The notes under the pieces: generated by a model
Seen by the model: only the letters and a program-made list of their open reading frames with translations
Database searches by the model: none
Told to the model about the DNA's origin: nothing
Assembly (NCBI RefSeq): GCF_014696315.1
Contig: NZ_JACJPX010000056.1
Span: forward strand, 1 to 53,647
Direction: 5' to 3'
Length of the DNA stretch: 53,647 bases
Source: Calothrix membranacea FACHB-236
GTDB lineage: Bacteria > Cyanobacteriota > Cyanobacteriia > Cyanobacteriales > Nostocaceae
Made by a program: the position numbers and the translations under genes
Part shown: one piece after another, positions 27,853 to 38,426 of the stretch
How the letters are laid out: each line of letters begins with the position of its first letter
Numbering within the stretch: the first letter of the stretch is position 1

Positions 27853-30681
27853 CTAACTGATCTTGAATGTTCCCACAGTTTCCTGTAACTCTTGAGAAAT
27901 TTCTATAGTTTCTTGTAAAGATTGGGAAACTAATTGGGAAGAATCGCTAGTACGTTGTGATACAGCAACGATTTCTTTCATCAAGTGACTGACAGTTTGA
28001 GATGTTTGTACCTGAGATGCGGTTGCAAGAGAAATAGACTGCACTAGCTCGTCAATTTGACGTGATACATCCAAAATCTGAGCCAGGCTTTGTTTAGCAT
28101 CTTCAACGATGCGCGTGCCTTCGACTACTTGAGTGGTTCCCACTTCCATCGCCTGTACTACTTCGCTGGTTTCCCGTTGGATATTTTCCACGATTTGTTC
28201 AATTTCTTGAGTTGCAGCAGCGCTTCTAACTGCGAGTTCTCCAACTTCTTCAGCTACTACAGCAAAACCCTGCCCTTCTTCGCCTGCACGTGCAGCTTCA
28301 ATCCCTGCATTAATAGCTAGCAAGTTAGTTTGGACAGCGATTTGGTTAATCAAAGACACCACACGAGAAATTTGTTGTGAAGATTCTCCTAACCGCTTTA
28401 CTTTCTTAGCAGTTTCACCCACAGTTTCTCGCAGAGAAAGAATGTTTTGCACTGTCAAATCCATTGCTTGCCCACTCTTTGTCGCAGTATGGGCAGCATG
28501 GTTAGCAATTGTGGCAGCTTGTTGGGCATTTTCTGCTACAGCTTGGATGGAATAAGTCATTTGGTCAACTGCATCCAACGTCCGGTTGATTTCAGCTGCT
28601 TGGTTCATTGCTTCTTCTGCTAGCTGACGGATTGCGCCTTCGTTAGAACCAATCGCTTGATTTACCTGGGATGCAGCTTCTTTGACTTGAGTGACAATTT
28701 CCCGCAAGTTTTCAACAATAGAGTTGAAAAAGTCTGCAACTGTGCCAATTTCTCCGGCTGTTACGTCAGCACGTACTGTCAAATCTCCCCTTGCAGCACC
28801 TTCGACGTTACTGAGCAATTCTAAAAGTTGCATTTGCAATGCTTCTTTTTGTTGCCGTTCTTCTTTGGTGTCTTGTTGTGCAGCAGATTTGGCTTGTTCT
28901 AGTTCCTCTAGTAGCTTGGCTTGTTCTAAGGCAAAGCCAATTTGAGATGCTGTCTGCTTTAGTAACTCAATTTCTGACTGCTGCCAAGTCCGGGGGCTTT
29001 CGCAATGATGGGCAATCAATAAACCTATAAGTTCATCTTGAAGGATAATAGGAGCGATTAAATTACCTTGGACGGCAAATTTCTCTAAAATTTCGATGTA
29101 GCAATTTGCCTCAGCCAATCCGGCTTCTTGATAGATATTAGCGATCGCTCTGACTCGTCCTTCGCGATACAGTTGTACATGGCGTTCCCGAAAACAAGGA
29201 TCATCAATCTGCACTCCCATCATTTTTGGCCAAACACCAGTCACAGCTTCTGCCACCACAATGCCATCCCAGGTTTCTGGATTCAACTTATAGACAATGA
29301 CTCTGTCTACTTTCAGTGCTTGCTGTACTTCGTTAACTGCTGTGAAGTAAATATCTTCAGTTTTGAGATTTCTGCGAATTTCTAAGGTAATATCTGCAAG
29401 TATTTTGGCTCTTTGTGCTTCGCGCTCTTGCTCTCGCAGTAAGACCTGCAATTGTTCTGCCATTTGGTTAATATTGACACCCAATACCCCTAATTCATCT
29501 GCTCTTTCAACTTCGAGACGGGTGCTGAGTTGACCTTGACCAAGTTTGCCGACGGCTTCAGTAGCGCTCAAAATTGGCTTTGTGGATTGTTTCGCTAACC
29601 AAGCGGCGATCGCAGCGACAATTAAGGCTGTTAATGCCGTACCAATAGCGATCGTCCACAATAATTCTCTTTGGGGTGCAAAGGTAATTTCTGTATCAGT
29701 TGCAATTACTGCATCCCATTTTAAATCCGGTAATCCTGCAATTTTGATCGAGGGTACATAGGTCAGTAATTGCTGTTTTTTACCCAGTTGGTTAACTGTA
29801 ATAAAAGTATCTATTTTATTTTGGCTTTGCCGTTGACCTAACCCAGGAAAATCTGTTTTGGCATCTCTCCCCTCGTGATTGTTTTGTGTGGCGAGAAAAA
29901 CTTTCCCAGAATTATCTAGTAAATGATACTCATGCCCAGTATAGGCATAGTTTTTGATAGTTTCCTCTAACATTTTTACGGGTAGACGTGCCCTAACTAC
30001 ACCAATATTTTGCCCTGTTGTTGCATCTTTCACAGGTGCGGCAATATGAACGCTGACAGCACCAGTAGTTTTTGATTTTTCTGGCTGGCTAATAATTGCT
30101 GTCTCTTGTTTTAGCGCGTCTTGAAAATACTGACGGTCTTTATGATTTTCTAGAGGTTCACCACTAGATTGAACAATCACATTTCCTTGTAAATCGAAAA
30201 AGGCAATGCTGTCATAAGCTTTGTAAGTTTTGACAATTTGGTCTAAAAGTGCTTGTTTTTGTTGAGTGGATATGCTGTCTCTGAGTTGGGGATTTGTCAA
30301 AAAAGGTAGATCCGAGAGTAACTGTACATCTCCGTATCTTCCTAAGATGTAACGGTTGACTTTGTCCAATAAGCCAACCGTTTCTGCTTCTTGCGCTTGG
30401 GTGATTTGCTTGTAAATTGATTTATTTGCAAAGCTATAGGCGATCGCGCCAATGCCTAAGGTTGGCAGAGTACCAATCGCGATCGCTAATACTGTAGCTT
30501 TGGTACCTAAACTGAGCCTATGAAAATAAGTAACTGCCTTTTTCCAAGGAGAAGCATTAGCAGTTTTATTATTCAAGTTAATTGATTGTTTAAGTGTATT
30601 ATGAGTAACTTTTGCTGATGGAATCGGCAATGAACCATTTTGAGTATTATTACTCTTAGTTGTGTCAGTTTTATTAAACAT
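27853..30681 (-). CDS. Methyl-accepting chemotaxis protein with dCache-like, HAMP and GAF domains
   Basis: The 942-residue transducer has membrane segment 1 at about 62-84, a periplasmic dCache-like domain (about 85-335; [30 protein letters not shown]), membrane segment 2 (about 339-362), HAMP (about 363-416), GAF (about 430-600) and an MCP signalling domain (about 640-940) with the tip [34 protein letters not shown]. The GAF domain resembles PixJ-type cyanobacteriochrome GAFs. It has DPCF with Cys496, and Cys527 where the canonical bilin-binding Cys sits, but followed by Tyr, not His. Whether it binds a bilin is open. It sits between cheW and cheA in the operon. Confidence 0.94.
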   Translation of the reverse strand: MFNKTDTTKSNNTQNGSLPIPSAKVTHNTLKQSINLNNKTANASPWKKAVTYFHRLSLGTKATVLAIAIGTLPTLGIGAIAYSFANKSIYKQITQAQEAETVGLLDKVNRYILGRYGDVQLLSDLPFLTNPQLRDSISTQQKQALLDQIVKTYKAYDSIAFFDLQGNVIVQSSGEPLENHKDRQYFQDALKQETAIISQPEKSKTTGAVSVHIAAPVKDATTGQNIGVVRARLPVKMLEETIKNYAYTGHEYHLLDNSGKVFLATQNNHEGRDAKTDFPGLGQRQSQNKIDTFITVNQLGKKQQLLTYVPSIKIAGLPDLKWDAVIATDTEITFAPQRELLWTIAIGTALTALIVAAIAAWLAKQSTKPILSATEAVGKLGQGQLSTRLEVERADELGVLGVNINQMAEQLQVLLREQEREAQRAKILADITLEIRRNLKTEDIYFTAVNEVQQALKVDRVIVYKLNPETWDGIVVAEAVTGVWPKMMGVQIDDPCFRERHVQLYREGRVRAIANIYQEAGLAEANCYIEILEKFAVQGNLIAPIILQDELIGLLIAHHCESPRTWQQSEIELLKQTASQIGFALEQAKLLEELEQAKSAAQQDTKEERQQKEALQMQLLELLSNVEGAARGDLTVRADVTAGEIGTVADFFNSIVENLREIVTQVKEAASQVNQAIGSNEGAIRQLAEEAMNQAAEINRTLDAVDQMTYSIQAVAENAQQAATIANHAAHTATKSGQAMDLTVQNILSLRETVGETAKKVKRLGESSQQISRVVSLINQIAVQTNLLAINAGIEAARAGEEGQGFAVVAEEVGELAVRSAAATQEIEQIVENIQRETSEVVQAMEVGTTQVVEGTRIVEDAKQSLAQILDVSRQIDELVQSISLATASQVQTSQTVSHLMKEIVAVSQRTSDSSQLVSQSLQETIEISQELQETVGTFKIS

Positions 30682-30742
30682 AAATTAATTCTCCTGTTGA
30701 TGTGAATGAGAACCCTAAAAACCCCTTTTTTAGTAGTGCACC

Positions 30743-31240
30743 CTAATCACTGCGGAGAATAGAAGAATGGACAATAGCCTGTGCATCTAATACCAGCAGT
30801 ACCTCTTGTTCTTGGACAACACATCCACATAAATAAGGTACTAAACTGGATGCTACTTGTCCTACAGGAGAACAAATTTCATCAGCTAAGAACTTAGCTG
30901 TACCTTTGATTTCTTGCACAATCAAGCCTAAAAGCAGCGATTCCACCCGCACAATGATGACATTGTACTGCCGTAGCCTACTGTCTAAAAATTCTAAATT
31001 GAGCATTCTCGGGAGATCAACTACCCAAATTATGCGGCTCCGCCAATTCATTAGCCCTAGTATACAAGCAGGCATATTTGGCATTGAGGTCACAGACTCA
31101 ACAGGTACAATAATGGCTTCTTGGGTGTGCTTCATTGATAAAATAGCAGCCGTTTGTTGATTAAGTTGGAACTTAATGTAGCCATCTCCTAAGTTGTTGG
31201 GAATGTCTTTAACAGGAATAATATTTTTTGCACTATTCAT
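30743..31240 (-). CDS. CheW-like adaptor protein
   Basis: The 165-residue single-domain protein has the CheW pattern: YIKFQLNQQTAAILSMKHTQEAIIVPVESVTSMPNMPACILGLMNWRSRIIWVVDLPRMLNL, then NVIIVRVESLLLGLIVQEIKGTAKF. It should couple the MCP to the CheA-type kinase. The gene starts 4 bases after the stop of the CheY-like gene, so the two are probably translationally coupled. The MCP gene follows after 61 bp. Confidence 0.94.
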   Translation of the reverse strand: MNSAKNIIPVKDIPNNLGDGYIKFQLNQQTAAILSMKHTQEAIIVPVESVTSMPNMPACILGLMNWRSRIIWVVDLPRMLNLEFLDSRLRQYNVIIVRVESLLLGLIVQEIKGTAKFLADEICSPVGQVASSLVPYLCGCVVQEQEVLLVLDAQAIVHSSILRSD

Positions 31241-31244
31241 GAAT

Positions 31245-31622
31245 TCAATTTGCTACTGATTTGATAGCACGTAAAAGTTGCTCTCGCGTAAATGGTTTGG
31301 TTATATAAGCATCAGCGCCTTGTCTCATTGCCCACAATCGATCAATTTCTTGATTTTTTGAACTACAAATTACAATTGGAACTCTTTCTGTGCTAGGATT
31401 TTTCTTCAAAAAACGACACAGTTCAAAACCACTCATACCCGGCATAACTACATCAGTAACAATCACATCTGGTTGTTGTAATAATGCTTTTTGTAAAGCT
31501 TCTTTAGCACCAGTAGCTGGAATTACGTTGTAGCCACTTTCTGTGAGATAATAACTCATTAGTTCCAATTCACTGGGAGAATCTTCGACAATCAGAATTG
31601 TGCCAATCAAAGTAAGACTCAC
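31245..31622 (-). CDS. CheY-like single-domain response regulator (PixH/PilH/HmpB-like)
   Basis: The 125-residue receiver domain has the acidic pair in LIVEDSPSE, the phospho-Asp57 in VIVTDVVMPGMSG, Ser in VICSSKN and Lys in ITKPFTREQL, all as expected for an active receiver. No output domain is present. It probably accepts phosphate from the CheA-type kinase and modulates pilus direction or activity. It lies 73 bp after the PatA-like gene and 4 bp before cheW. Confidence 0.94.
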   Translation of the reverse strand: MSLTLIGTILIVEDSPSELELMSYYLTESGYNVIPATGAKEALQKALLQQPDVIVTDVVMPGMSGFELCRFLKKNPSTERVPIVICSSKNQEIDRLWAMRQGADAYITKPFTREQLLRAIKSVAN

Positions 31623-31695
31623 TACTAAAATCTCCTAAAAATCTTATTGGTTTTATTAAATCGGGCGATCGTTATATCCATGACCCATCAGGAAA

Positions 31696-32778
31696 TTAAC
31701 CGATATGTTTAAAAACCATTTTTAGTAGTTCCGATTGTGTAAAAGGTTTGGTTAAATAACCCGAAGATCTCACCATTTTTGCCTTGGCTCTGTCAATAAA
31801 TCCTGTTCTGCCAGTTACCATCACAATCGGCGTATCCTTAAACTGTGAGTGTCTCCGCAGTAAGGAACACAACTCATAGCCATCTAAATTAGGCATTTCC
31901 ACGTCTAGTAGAATTAAATCAGGTTTACTCCGCAGTATTTGCATTAAAGCTTTTACTGGATCGTTAATCAGCACAACAGAAAATGTTTCCTCGTCCAAAA
32001 AGTGTTTGATGGAATTTAGCACAGTCTGGCTATCATCAATACAGGCAATTGTATACAGCCCTTTAGTAACACGTTTTTGAACAAATGTATTCTTTTTTTC
32101 TTCAGGACGTGCAAAATTGTTTTGATTAGATAATTGCTGCCCAAACTGGATTTGAGCTTGTGGCTGATTGTGTGCTACCTGTGTCCCAGGTATCATTGGT
32201 GAACTTGTAGTCGCAGGAGGTAGTGGTGACTGTGACTGAATATTTTGCCGATTTCTAATCTGCTTTTGACAGTGTTCGACTATTAACCGCAAATCCAGGC
32301 TACAAAACTTCGGTAATCCATCTAAGGTAGCTTCTGAGTTAAATTCATAACTGCCTTCTTTTAAGGCTAAAAATGGTTCCAGCACATCTTTAGCTAAATC
32401 TTCGATGAGAGTTCCTGCCTGTTTAGGGCTAAGATAATCTTGATCTACCAGCCAGCAGATTGCTTGATAATCTGAGTGTGAAATCGATTGATTTTCACTC
32501 ATCGTTTCAAACATTAGCCGCATCTGTACGCGAGTGGCACTGTTGAGAGCCGGAATCTGCTGACTCAAGCGCCGCAAATGATTGTCTAGCCTTTCAAAAA
32601 CTTTATCTGAATGAGAGGCGTAAGTAAGTTTACCGTCTGTTAAATATATTGACCAGGATATTGTTTCCGTATATACCCTTAAGCATCCTGTAGCATGGCG
32701 GCTGGTTAGCTGTGCCAACAGCGATAGCGGATGTAGTTTCTGGAACAACCTGTAGCTACCTATAGGAGTTGTGCTCAT
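31696..32778 (-). CDS. PatA/PixG-like response regulator (DUF4388 + receiver)
   Basis: The 360-residue protein has an N-terminal DUF4388/PATAN-type domain (about 12-170; PLSLLAQLTSRHATGCLRVYTETISWSIYLTDGKLTYASHSD, LALKEGSYEFN), a Gln/Pro-rich linker (about 180-235) and a C-terminal receiver with CIDDSQTV, LLDVEMPNLDG (Asp292), VTGRTG and LTKPFTQSEL. Cyanobacterial proteins with this layout include PatA (heterocyst patterning) and PixG/PilG (motility). Being the first gene of the chemotaxis-like operon points to motility. A spacer of nearly 1 kb upstream must hold the operon promoter. Confidence 0.92.
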   Translation of the reverse strand: MSTTPIGSYRLFQKLHPLSLLAQLTSRHATGCLRVYTETISWSIYLTDGKLTYASHSDKVFERLDNHLRRLSQQIPALNSATRVQMRLMFETMSENQSISHSDYQAICWLVDQDYLSPKQAGTLIEDLAKDVLEPFLALKEGSYEFNSEATLDGLPKFCSLDLRLIVEHCQKQIRNRQNIQSQSPLPPATTSSPMIPGTQVAHNQPQAQIQFGQQLSNQNNFARPEEKKNTFVQKRVTKGLYTIACIDDSQTVLNSIKHFLDEETFSVVLINDPVKALMQILRSKPDLILLDVEMPNLDGYELCSLLRRHSQFKDTPIVMVTGRTGFIDRAKAKMVRSSGYLTKPFTQSELLKMVFKHIG

Positions 32779-33736
32779 TTTGCTTTTACTTCAGCTAAAT
32801 TCAATACGTGTCAGCTAAACTTGTACATAGTTTTTCTAAGATACCAATTTAGCTATAAAATATTGGTGCTTTGTAGCATAACATACTAAAATACCGATAC
32901 CCTTTTGTGGGCAAACTTAACTGTAGCTTTGTTTTCCGATTATAAAGCCTCAAGCAATTGTGAATTTATTGTTAATTTACTTACTTATACTGAGATTATC
33001 AGACATCTCTGGACAATAAGTAAATAAAATTTAAAGAGTGGATGAAGTCATTTGTCGTGGAGTAACCTTTGTTGACATTTTCAAAGTAATAATACCCTTG
33101 AGCTACCAATATTTACCAATAATTTTCAGTATTTCCACTACTGAAAAAGCAATATCAAAACTCCGTTTGTTGTTAATTAAAATGTAAGTAGGTTGATTTT
33201 CTGGTGATATAAACTACTTTGATTATTTAGTTGCTTGTGCATAACACAATATCTCTACTAAAAGCTATAAAGGGGTTAAACCCCTCACCCCTGTATTTAC
33301 CTACGTATATTTTGGGTTAAAAGTAATAATTATAGAATCAGTTTTTACAGAATTTTCAGGGAAAATTTACGCCTAAAATGGGTAGAGTAAACTAGCGGGC
33401 AAACTTGGGTATTGAGTATTAGTAAGCTAATCGCCGTTCATTTTTCAGGCTGATTCCTTTGTAGTTAGTACTACCCTAGGAGAATGCTGCGCGAACACCC
33501 CTGATTGCGTATAGCGTAAAGGCTAATTTTTTCCCAATCCATCCTTGTTTCCTTCAAGGGTAGGATGAGTTTAATGGAGCCATAATTGAAAACTCTTAAT
33601 ATTCAACAGATTAGCGGTTAATCTATTCTTGTTTAGATTACTAAACCGCCTATCGTTGACCCATTTGCATCCTCAAATTTAATTAATAGTTGCAAAACTA
33701 AACAGCCAATAGGTATAGGATGATCTTGATTTAAAA
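32779..33736. other. Spacer between the chemotaxis-like operon and tRNA-Leu
   Basis: No gene seen in 958 bases. The right part contains a short perfect hairpin AGGGGTT-A-AACCCCT at 33271-33285 and low-complexity AT-rich stretches. The promoter of the operon, and perhaps a long leader, should lie toward 32779-33100. I could not assign a sigma-factor site. Confidence 0.5.
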
Positions 33737-33818
33737 TGCGGATGAAAGGACTTGAACCTTCACTCCTCTCGGAACTAGAACCTAAATCTAGCGCGTCTGC
33801 CAATTCCGCCACATCCGC
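33737..33818 (-). tRNA. trnL-UAG: tRNA-Leu (UAG)
   Basis: The minus strand from 33818 to 33737 folds as a class II tRNA of 82 bases: acceptor GCGGATG pairing with CATCCGC, D-arm GGCGGAATTGGCAGACGC, anticodon stem CTAGA/TCTAG with loop TTTAGGT giving anticodon TAG, a variable arm of Leu type, and T-loop GGTTCAAGTCC, ending in the discriminator A. CCA is not encoded. An overlapping frame of 84 codons is spurious. Confidence 0.97.
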
Positions 33819-34053
33819 AATTAGTAAAACATCATAACACAACAAATTCTTTATGGGAATAGCTAGCAACCTGAAAATTTTGCTCAAATCCCAAAAAATT
33901 AAGTTTTAAAAAAATTAAATTATTTTAATATCTCGTAATACCATTGCTCTAATTGCATTAATGAAGTGTATTTAGCATCTTTGATGTGATTGGCGGTGCG
34001 TTAATCCTTACTTTATAACGCACCCGACAAATGAATCGCGGCTTTTTTGGCGG

Positions 34054-35241
34054 CTAATTCATTGCCACGCGAGGTAAACGATGCTTGAACCCGCAGAGGA
34101 TTTCCCAAGAAATAGTCTCTAATTTCTCTGCCCAATCGTTAGCAGAGATTTGTTCTTTACCCTGTTTTCCTAATAACGTGACTACTTCTCCTTCTTGGAT
34201 GTCGGGGATAGTACTTACATCGACCATCATTTGATCCATTGTAATTGTGCCAATTTGGGGTATACGCTGACCACGAATTAACACCTGCATGTTATTTGAA
34301 AGATGACGGGGAACACCATCAGCGTAACCGATACCCACAACTGCAATCCGGAGTTCTTGAGGGGCAATAAATTGGTGTCCGTAGCTAACGCCAGTTCCAG
34401 CACTAATAGTTTTCACTTGGGTGATACGCGCCTTCACTTGCAAAACTGGCTGGAGGTTGATGGTATTTTGTAAATGGTCAGATGGGTAGAGTCCATAAAC
34501 CGCTAAACCAACACGCACAATGTTGTAGTGCAAGCTAGAATCTGCAAGAGTGGCGGCTGAATTAGCCAAGTGCAAGCAAGGTGGTTCTATTCCCATAGCT
34601 TTAATTTGAGCGATCGCTTCCTCAAATCGTCTATGCTGTTCTTTCATGATTGTGGTGTCTGGATCATCTGCTGTTGCTAGGTGGGAGTAAATACTAGCAA
34701 TAGTCAGATGGGGTAAGCTTTTTACCAACCGGACAAACTCACCTGTTTGTTGCCAGTTGGTTCCTAACCTAGACATACCTGTGTCTAATTTGATATGTAC
34801 AGGTAAAGGAGAACTATGTTGTATTGCTTCTAGAGTGTTGGAAAATACTAAAGCTTGCTTAGGGCTGCATAATGTGGGTTGGAGTTTCCACTGGGCGATC
34901 GCCTGAATTTGTTCAGGAGTTTGAATCGCACCTAATATTAAAATTGGAGCTTTAATACCTGCTTCTCGCAGTTCAATTCCTTCTGGAACTGTAGCGACTC
35001 CCAACCAACTAGCACCCGATTCTAATGCGGTTTTGGCAACACTAATTGCACCATGTCCATAAGCATCAGCTTTGACAACTGCCATCAGTTGGGTTTGTGA
35101 GGATAGTAAGCTGACTAATTGCCGGACATTATGTGATAACGCTGCTAAATCAATTTCTACCCAAGCACGTTGGCATAACCAGCCATACGTATTAAATTCT
35201 CGCCCAGAAGCTACTCCCGTAATTTCTTTGCTACTTAACAT
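34054..35241 (-). CDS. alr: Alanine racemase
   Basis: This 395-residue PLP enzyme interconverts L- and D-alanine for peptidoglycan. It carries the PLP-binding lysine in AVVKADAYGHG (Lys57), the catalytic tyrosine in GTGVSYGHQF (Tyr287), KLDTGMSRLG, SHLATAD and the C-terminal TMDQMMVDVS and EILCGFKHRLPR. The length is usual for the family with a 20-residue N-terminal extension. The start ATG at 35241 gives MLSSKEITG; a start nearer WVEIDLAAL is possible but no better start codon was seen. It appears to be monocistronic. Confidence 0.97.
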   Translation of the reverse strand: MLSSKEITGVASGREFNTYGWLCQRAWVEIDLAALSHNVRQLVSLLSSQTQLMAVVKADAYGHGAISVAKTALESGASWLGVATVPEGIELREAGIKAPILILGAIQTPEQIQAIAQWKLQPTLCSPKQALVFSNTLEAIQHSSPLPVHIKLDTGMSRLGTNWQQTGEFVRLVKSLPHLTIASIYSHLATADDPDTTIMKEQHRRFEEAIAQIKAMGIEPPCLHLANSAATLADSSLHYNIVRVGLAVYGLYPSDHLQNTINLQPVLQVKARITQVKTISAGTGVSYGHQFIAPQELRIAVVGIGYADGVPRHLSNNMQVLIRGQRIPQIGTITMDQMMVDVSTIPDIQEGEVVTLLGKQGKEQISANDWAEKLETISWEILCGFKHRLPRVAMN

Positions 35242-35712
35242 ATTTACTTACTCCTATCACACCATGCAAAGCTTCTAGATAACCTAGATAATCTATGTAT
35301 TCAACTTTTGGCAGATGAATCAGATTAATCAGGCAGTTTACCCTTGATTATGGAATTGTCACAAGACCACTACATGGGAGATTTGTGTGCTTTATGTGGT
35401 AATTTTCTGCAAAATTCATTTTGTAGACTAAGTGCTCATGGGTTACAAAAATTTGACTTTTTTATAAGCCATTATTTATAAGTTATTTTTAATACCTGGC
35501 ATCAGCAAGTATCTCCATGAATAATTTCATATTCCCACGCTCAACGCAGCGGAGATAGCTTACCCCTGTAGGGTTACATTAATTGATGCTTAAGGATTGA
35601 CAATTGAGCGGGTAGAAGCGGCAATTATGATGAAAGTATAATTTATTCTCATCACACAACTACTATAGATCTGTGTTAATATATATGAAACTAATACCTT
35701 GAGCACTTATCA
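35242..35712. other. Divergent spacer between alr and the HNH gene
   Basis: No gene seen in 471 bases. It is AT-rich and holds both divergent promoters. A TTAATATATATGA stretch at about 35675 is a possible -10 region for the HNH gene. No other structure was recognised. Confidence 0.4.
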
Positions 35713-36210
35713 ATGGGTAAGGTTTTAGTCCTCAATGCCTCTTACGAACCGCTCAATATCACAAGTTGGCGACGGGCTGCGGTTTTGTTAATCAAGGGCA
35801 AGGCAGAACGCATCGAACATAACGGTAAATTCCTGTACTCGGATTTTCCACTGCCAACAGTAATCCGGTTACGTCATTATGTGCGCGTTCCCTATAAAGA
35901 AATTCCTCTCACTCGCAGAAATATCTTGCACCGCGATGGCCATACTTGCCAATATTGTGGTTATACAGGGGACGAGTTAACTCTAGATCATGTCATTCCG
36001 CGATCGCGTGGTGGTGGAGATAGCTGGGAAAACATTGTAACAGCTTGTGTGCGTTGTAACGTTAAAAAAGGCAGCCGCACACCTCATGAAGCCCATATGC
36101 TTTTACGCCATCCTCCTCGCCAACCATACAGCAGCCTCTATTTTGAGGTGAGCAGGCATCTAAAGAGCGGATTGCATCAAGAGTGGCAAAAATATGTGAT
36201 AGGTCTTTGA
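35713..36210 (+). CDS. HNH endonuclease family protein
   Basis: The 165-residue protein begins with VLVLNASYEPLNITSWRRAAVLLIKGKAE, typical of a widely conserved cyanobacterial HNH family, and has the zinc/HNH region C79-x2-C82, LDHVIPRSRGG (Asp92, His93), N107 and C112-x2-C115. The core is intact, so nuclease activity is plausible. The family is a chromosomal housekeeping type, not tied to a phage or restriction system here. No operon partner is near. Confidence 0.93.
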   Translation: MGKVLVLNASYEPLNITSWRRAAVLLIKGKAERIEHNGKFLYSDFPLPTVIRLRHYVRVPYKEIPLTRRNILHRDGHTCQYCGYTGDELTLDHVIPRSRGGGDSWENIVTACVRCNVKKGSRTPHEAHMLLRHPPRQPYSSLYFEVSRHLKSGLHQEWQKYVIGL

Positions 36211-37022
36211 ACCTGAGCATTTAAATCATCAAAATCGATTAGATATTTTCTTGTGCCATCTTGTCCAAGAGCTAAATTTAGTGTGTTGGGGCGCAGAGTA
36301 ATGGCGTTTGCATAGAATAAACACATTACTCTTCTAGAGTTTGGCTTGCAATCACAAACGTTTTAATATTAGCCAGCTTTCTATTATACATTACAGCATT
36401 CATAAACCGCAAGGTTTATAGCAAAATTAGCATGATTATTAAGATAAATCGGAAAATGGCATTTTTCGTTAACAATAAAAATAATTGTTAATTGTGCATT
36501 AATCACTAGGATAAAACTAGGAGCTTGAGAATCACCCTCCTCACTGAATACCAATAAAAAAGAAGGTAAAAACTGTAACCTAGTAAATACCAATTCCCAA
36601 AATGTCCAAAAGCACTAAAAATATATGATTGGCAGCATTATTGGGTCAAAAAGTTGCATAGCCGCAAGTTTAGACATCCATCAACTTGGTGTTTTTAAAG
36701 GTCAGCTATAGCCCAGTAATAAACATAAAAAGTTCTGTTTATTTCTCTTTAAAAGAGAAAAATAAAGAAGATGAAAAAAAATATATTATCTTGATAATGT
36801 TTTTTAAAATACTCAGTAAGATGTTTGCCAGAAGCTATTCATTTTGGCTAGTAGAACTTGGTAGACGCTGACTGTTTGTTTTGATAAAAAATAGACCGAG
36901 ATATATAGTGCTATGCCTCTATATTTTTGCGAAGATCATTATGTGTGGCGAAATCAGTAAACATCTGATTGTAGTATTTTCCAACGAATTAATGGAGCCT
37001 CACGGTTACAACAATATTCCCT
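36211..37022. other. Spacer between HNH and DHH genes
   Basis: No supported gene in 812 bases; the 61-69-codon frames at 36384-36593 (minus) and 36686-36871 (plus) lack family motifs and clear ribosome sites. A hairpin ATAAACC-GCAA-GGTTTAT at 36402-36419 has a GNRA-type tetraloop. The region is very AT-rich and ends with the promoter of the DHH gene. Confidence 0.5.
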
Positions 37023-38306
37023 ATGCAATCGAATTCTTCCTTGATGCAGTTTGAGAGTTTATCATTGACCACAGAGCCGAACCAAGAGGATGCTGAAATA
37101 GACCAAGTGCCTGTTGAGGTGCCACTTGCTAAAACCTCCTTACCACCATCGGCAAGTGACGGAGGTATTTATCTAATTCAGCGTAATAATTCTCTGGTGT
37201 CTCAAAAGTCAGAGGAACTGCAAAAAACTCTATTAGCACACCGACACGAGCGTCAGCTGATCATCTTACAAGACTTTCCTGACCCTGATGCCCTCTCTTG
37301 TGCATGGGCATACCAGTTAATCGCCCAGCAATACGATATCAAGTGTGAAATTATTTATGCTGGGACTTTAAGCCACCAAGAGAACATTGCTTTAGTCAAG
37401 CTAACAAATCTACCTGCCCAGCGTTGGACACTGCAAAATCTCAAAAGTAAAGATTTGTCATCTTACCAAGGTTTCATATTAATTGATAACCAAGGCACCA
37501 CAAGTCAACTATTGTCGGCGGTGCAGCAAGCAGGAATACCCCTAGTTGCAGTCATTGACCATCACAGCGTACAAGCGGATCTCAAACCCGAATTTATTGA
37601 TGTCCGTCCTTACGTGCGAGCAACGGCAACAATTTTTACTCAGTACCTACAATCGGGATTACTGACCTTAGATAGCAGCATCAATCAGCATGTTAAATGT
37701 GCCACAGCCTTGATGCATGGCTTGCGATCGGATACAAATCGACTGATGCAAGCACAAGAAGAGGATTTTATGGCTGCTGCATATCTGAGTCGATTTTATG
37801 ATGCCCAGTTGCTAAACGCCATTTTGCAGGCGAATCGTTCCAAGCGGGTAATGGATGTGATTGAGCGGGCGCTCAAAAACCGCATCGTACAAAATAACTT
37901 TTCCATAGCTGGTGTTGGTTATTTACGTTACGATGACCGAGATGCCATCCCCCAAGCAGCAGATTTCCTCGTAACTGAAGAAAACGTTCATACCGCTGTA
38001 GTTTACGGTATTGTTCACGATGAAGACGATGAATTAGAAGTAGTTATTGGTTCTTTGAGAACTACTAAACTCACACTCGATCCTGATGAATTCATCAAAG
38101 AAGCCTTTGGACAAGATAGTAATGGGCGCTTTTTTGGTGGTGGTAGAACAGGTGCAGGTGGCTTTGAAATTCCTATGGGATTTTTATCTGGAGGTAACGA
38201 AAATTCAGCTTATGCAAGAATGAAATGGGAAGTTTTCGACACCCAAATCAAGCAAAAATTGTTGAAATTAGTCAATCCTAAAGATAACCCGATTCAGTCA
38301 GAATAA
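37023..38306 (+). CDS. DHH-family phosphoesterase (NrnA-like)
   Basis: The 427-residue protein has a variable N-terminal 60 residues, then a DHH domain with DFPDPDALSCAWAY, IDNQG and VIDHHSVQADLKPEFIDVRPYVRATATI, and a DHHA1-type C-terminal domain ending in GRFFGGGRTGAGGFEIP. Family members are Mn-dependent phosphoesterases that degrade nanoRNAs or dinucleotides. The exact substrate (nanoRNA, pAp, or c-di-AMP breakdown products) cannot be told from sequence. A terminator follows about 90 bases after the stop. Confidence 0.92.
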   Translation: MQSNSSLMQFESLSLTTEPNQEDAEIDQVPVEVPLAKTSLPPSASDGGIYLIQRNNSLVSQKSEELQKTLLAHRHERQLIILQDFPDPDALSCAWAYQLIAQQYDIKCEIIYAGTLSHQENIALVKLTNLPAQRWTLQNLKSKDLSSYQGFILIDNQGTTSQLLSAVQQAGIPLVAVIDHHSVQADLKPEFIDVRPYVRATATIFTQYLQSGLLTLDSSINQHVKCATALMHGLRSDTNRLMQAQEEDFMAAAYLSRFYDAQLLNAILQANRSKRVMDVIERALKNRIVQNNFSIAGVGYLRYDDRDAIPQAADFLVTEENVHTAVVYGIVHDEDDELEVVIGSLRTTKLTLDPDEFIKEAFGQDSNGRFFGGGRTGAGGFEIPMGFLSGGNENSAYARMKWEVFDTQIKQKLLKLVNPKDNPIQSE

Positions 38307-38395
38307 GGCTGGAAATCAGGTTTAATACATAGGTGAATGCCATTACTTCAGCTAAAAAGTGGTAATTATTCATCTTTAATTACATTTACATTTGA

Positions 38396-38426
38396 GCCAA
38401 GAAATTTTTATTTCTTGGCATTTTAT
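38396..38426 (+). terminator. Intrinsic terminator of the DHH gene
   Basis: GCCAAGAAAT-TTTT-ATTTCTTGGC is a perfect 10-bp stem with a T4 loop followed by ATTTTAT. The rest of 38307-38691 is AT-rich; a palindrome-like GATGCGTTACGC...AGCATC stretch at 38499-38525 resembles other small dispersed repeats of Nostocales. No gene seen there. Confidence 0.8.

Noticed and set aside
33633-33887. 84-codon minus-strand frame
   Set aside because: It is a translation across tRNA-Leu (33737-33818).
36384-36871. Two short frames in the HNH-DHH spacer
   Set aside because: Low-complexity, Lys/Phe/Ile-rich products with no motif; probably chance frames in AT-rich DNA.
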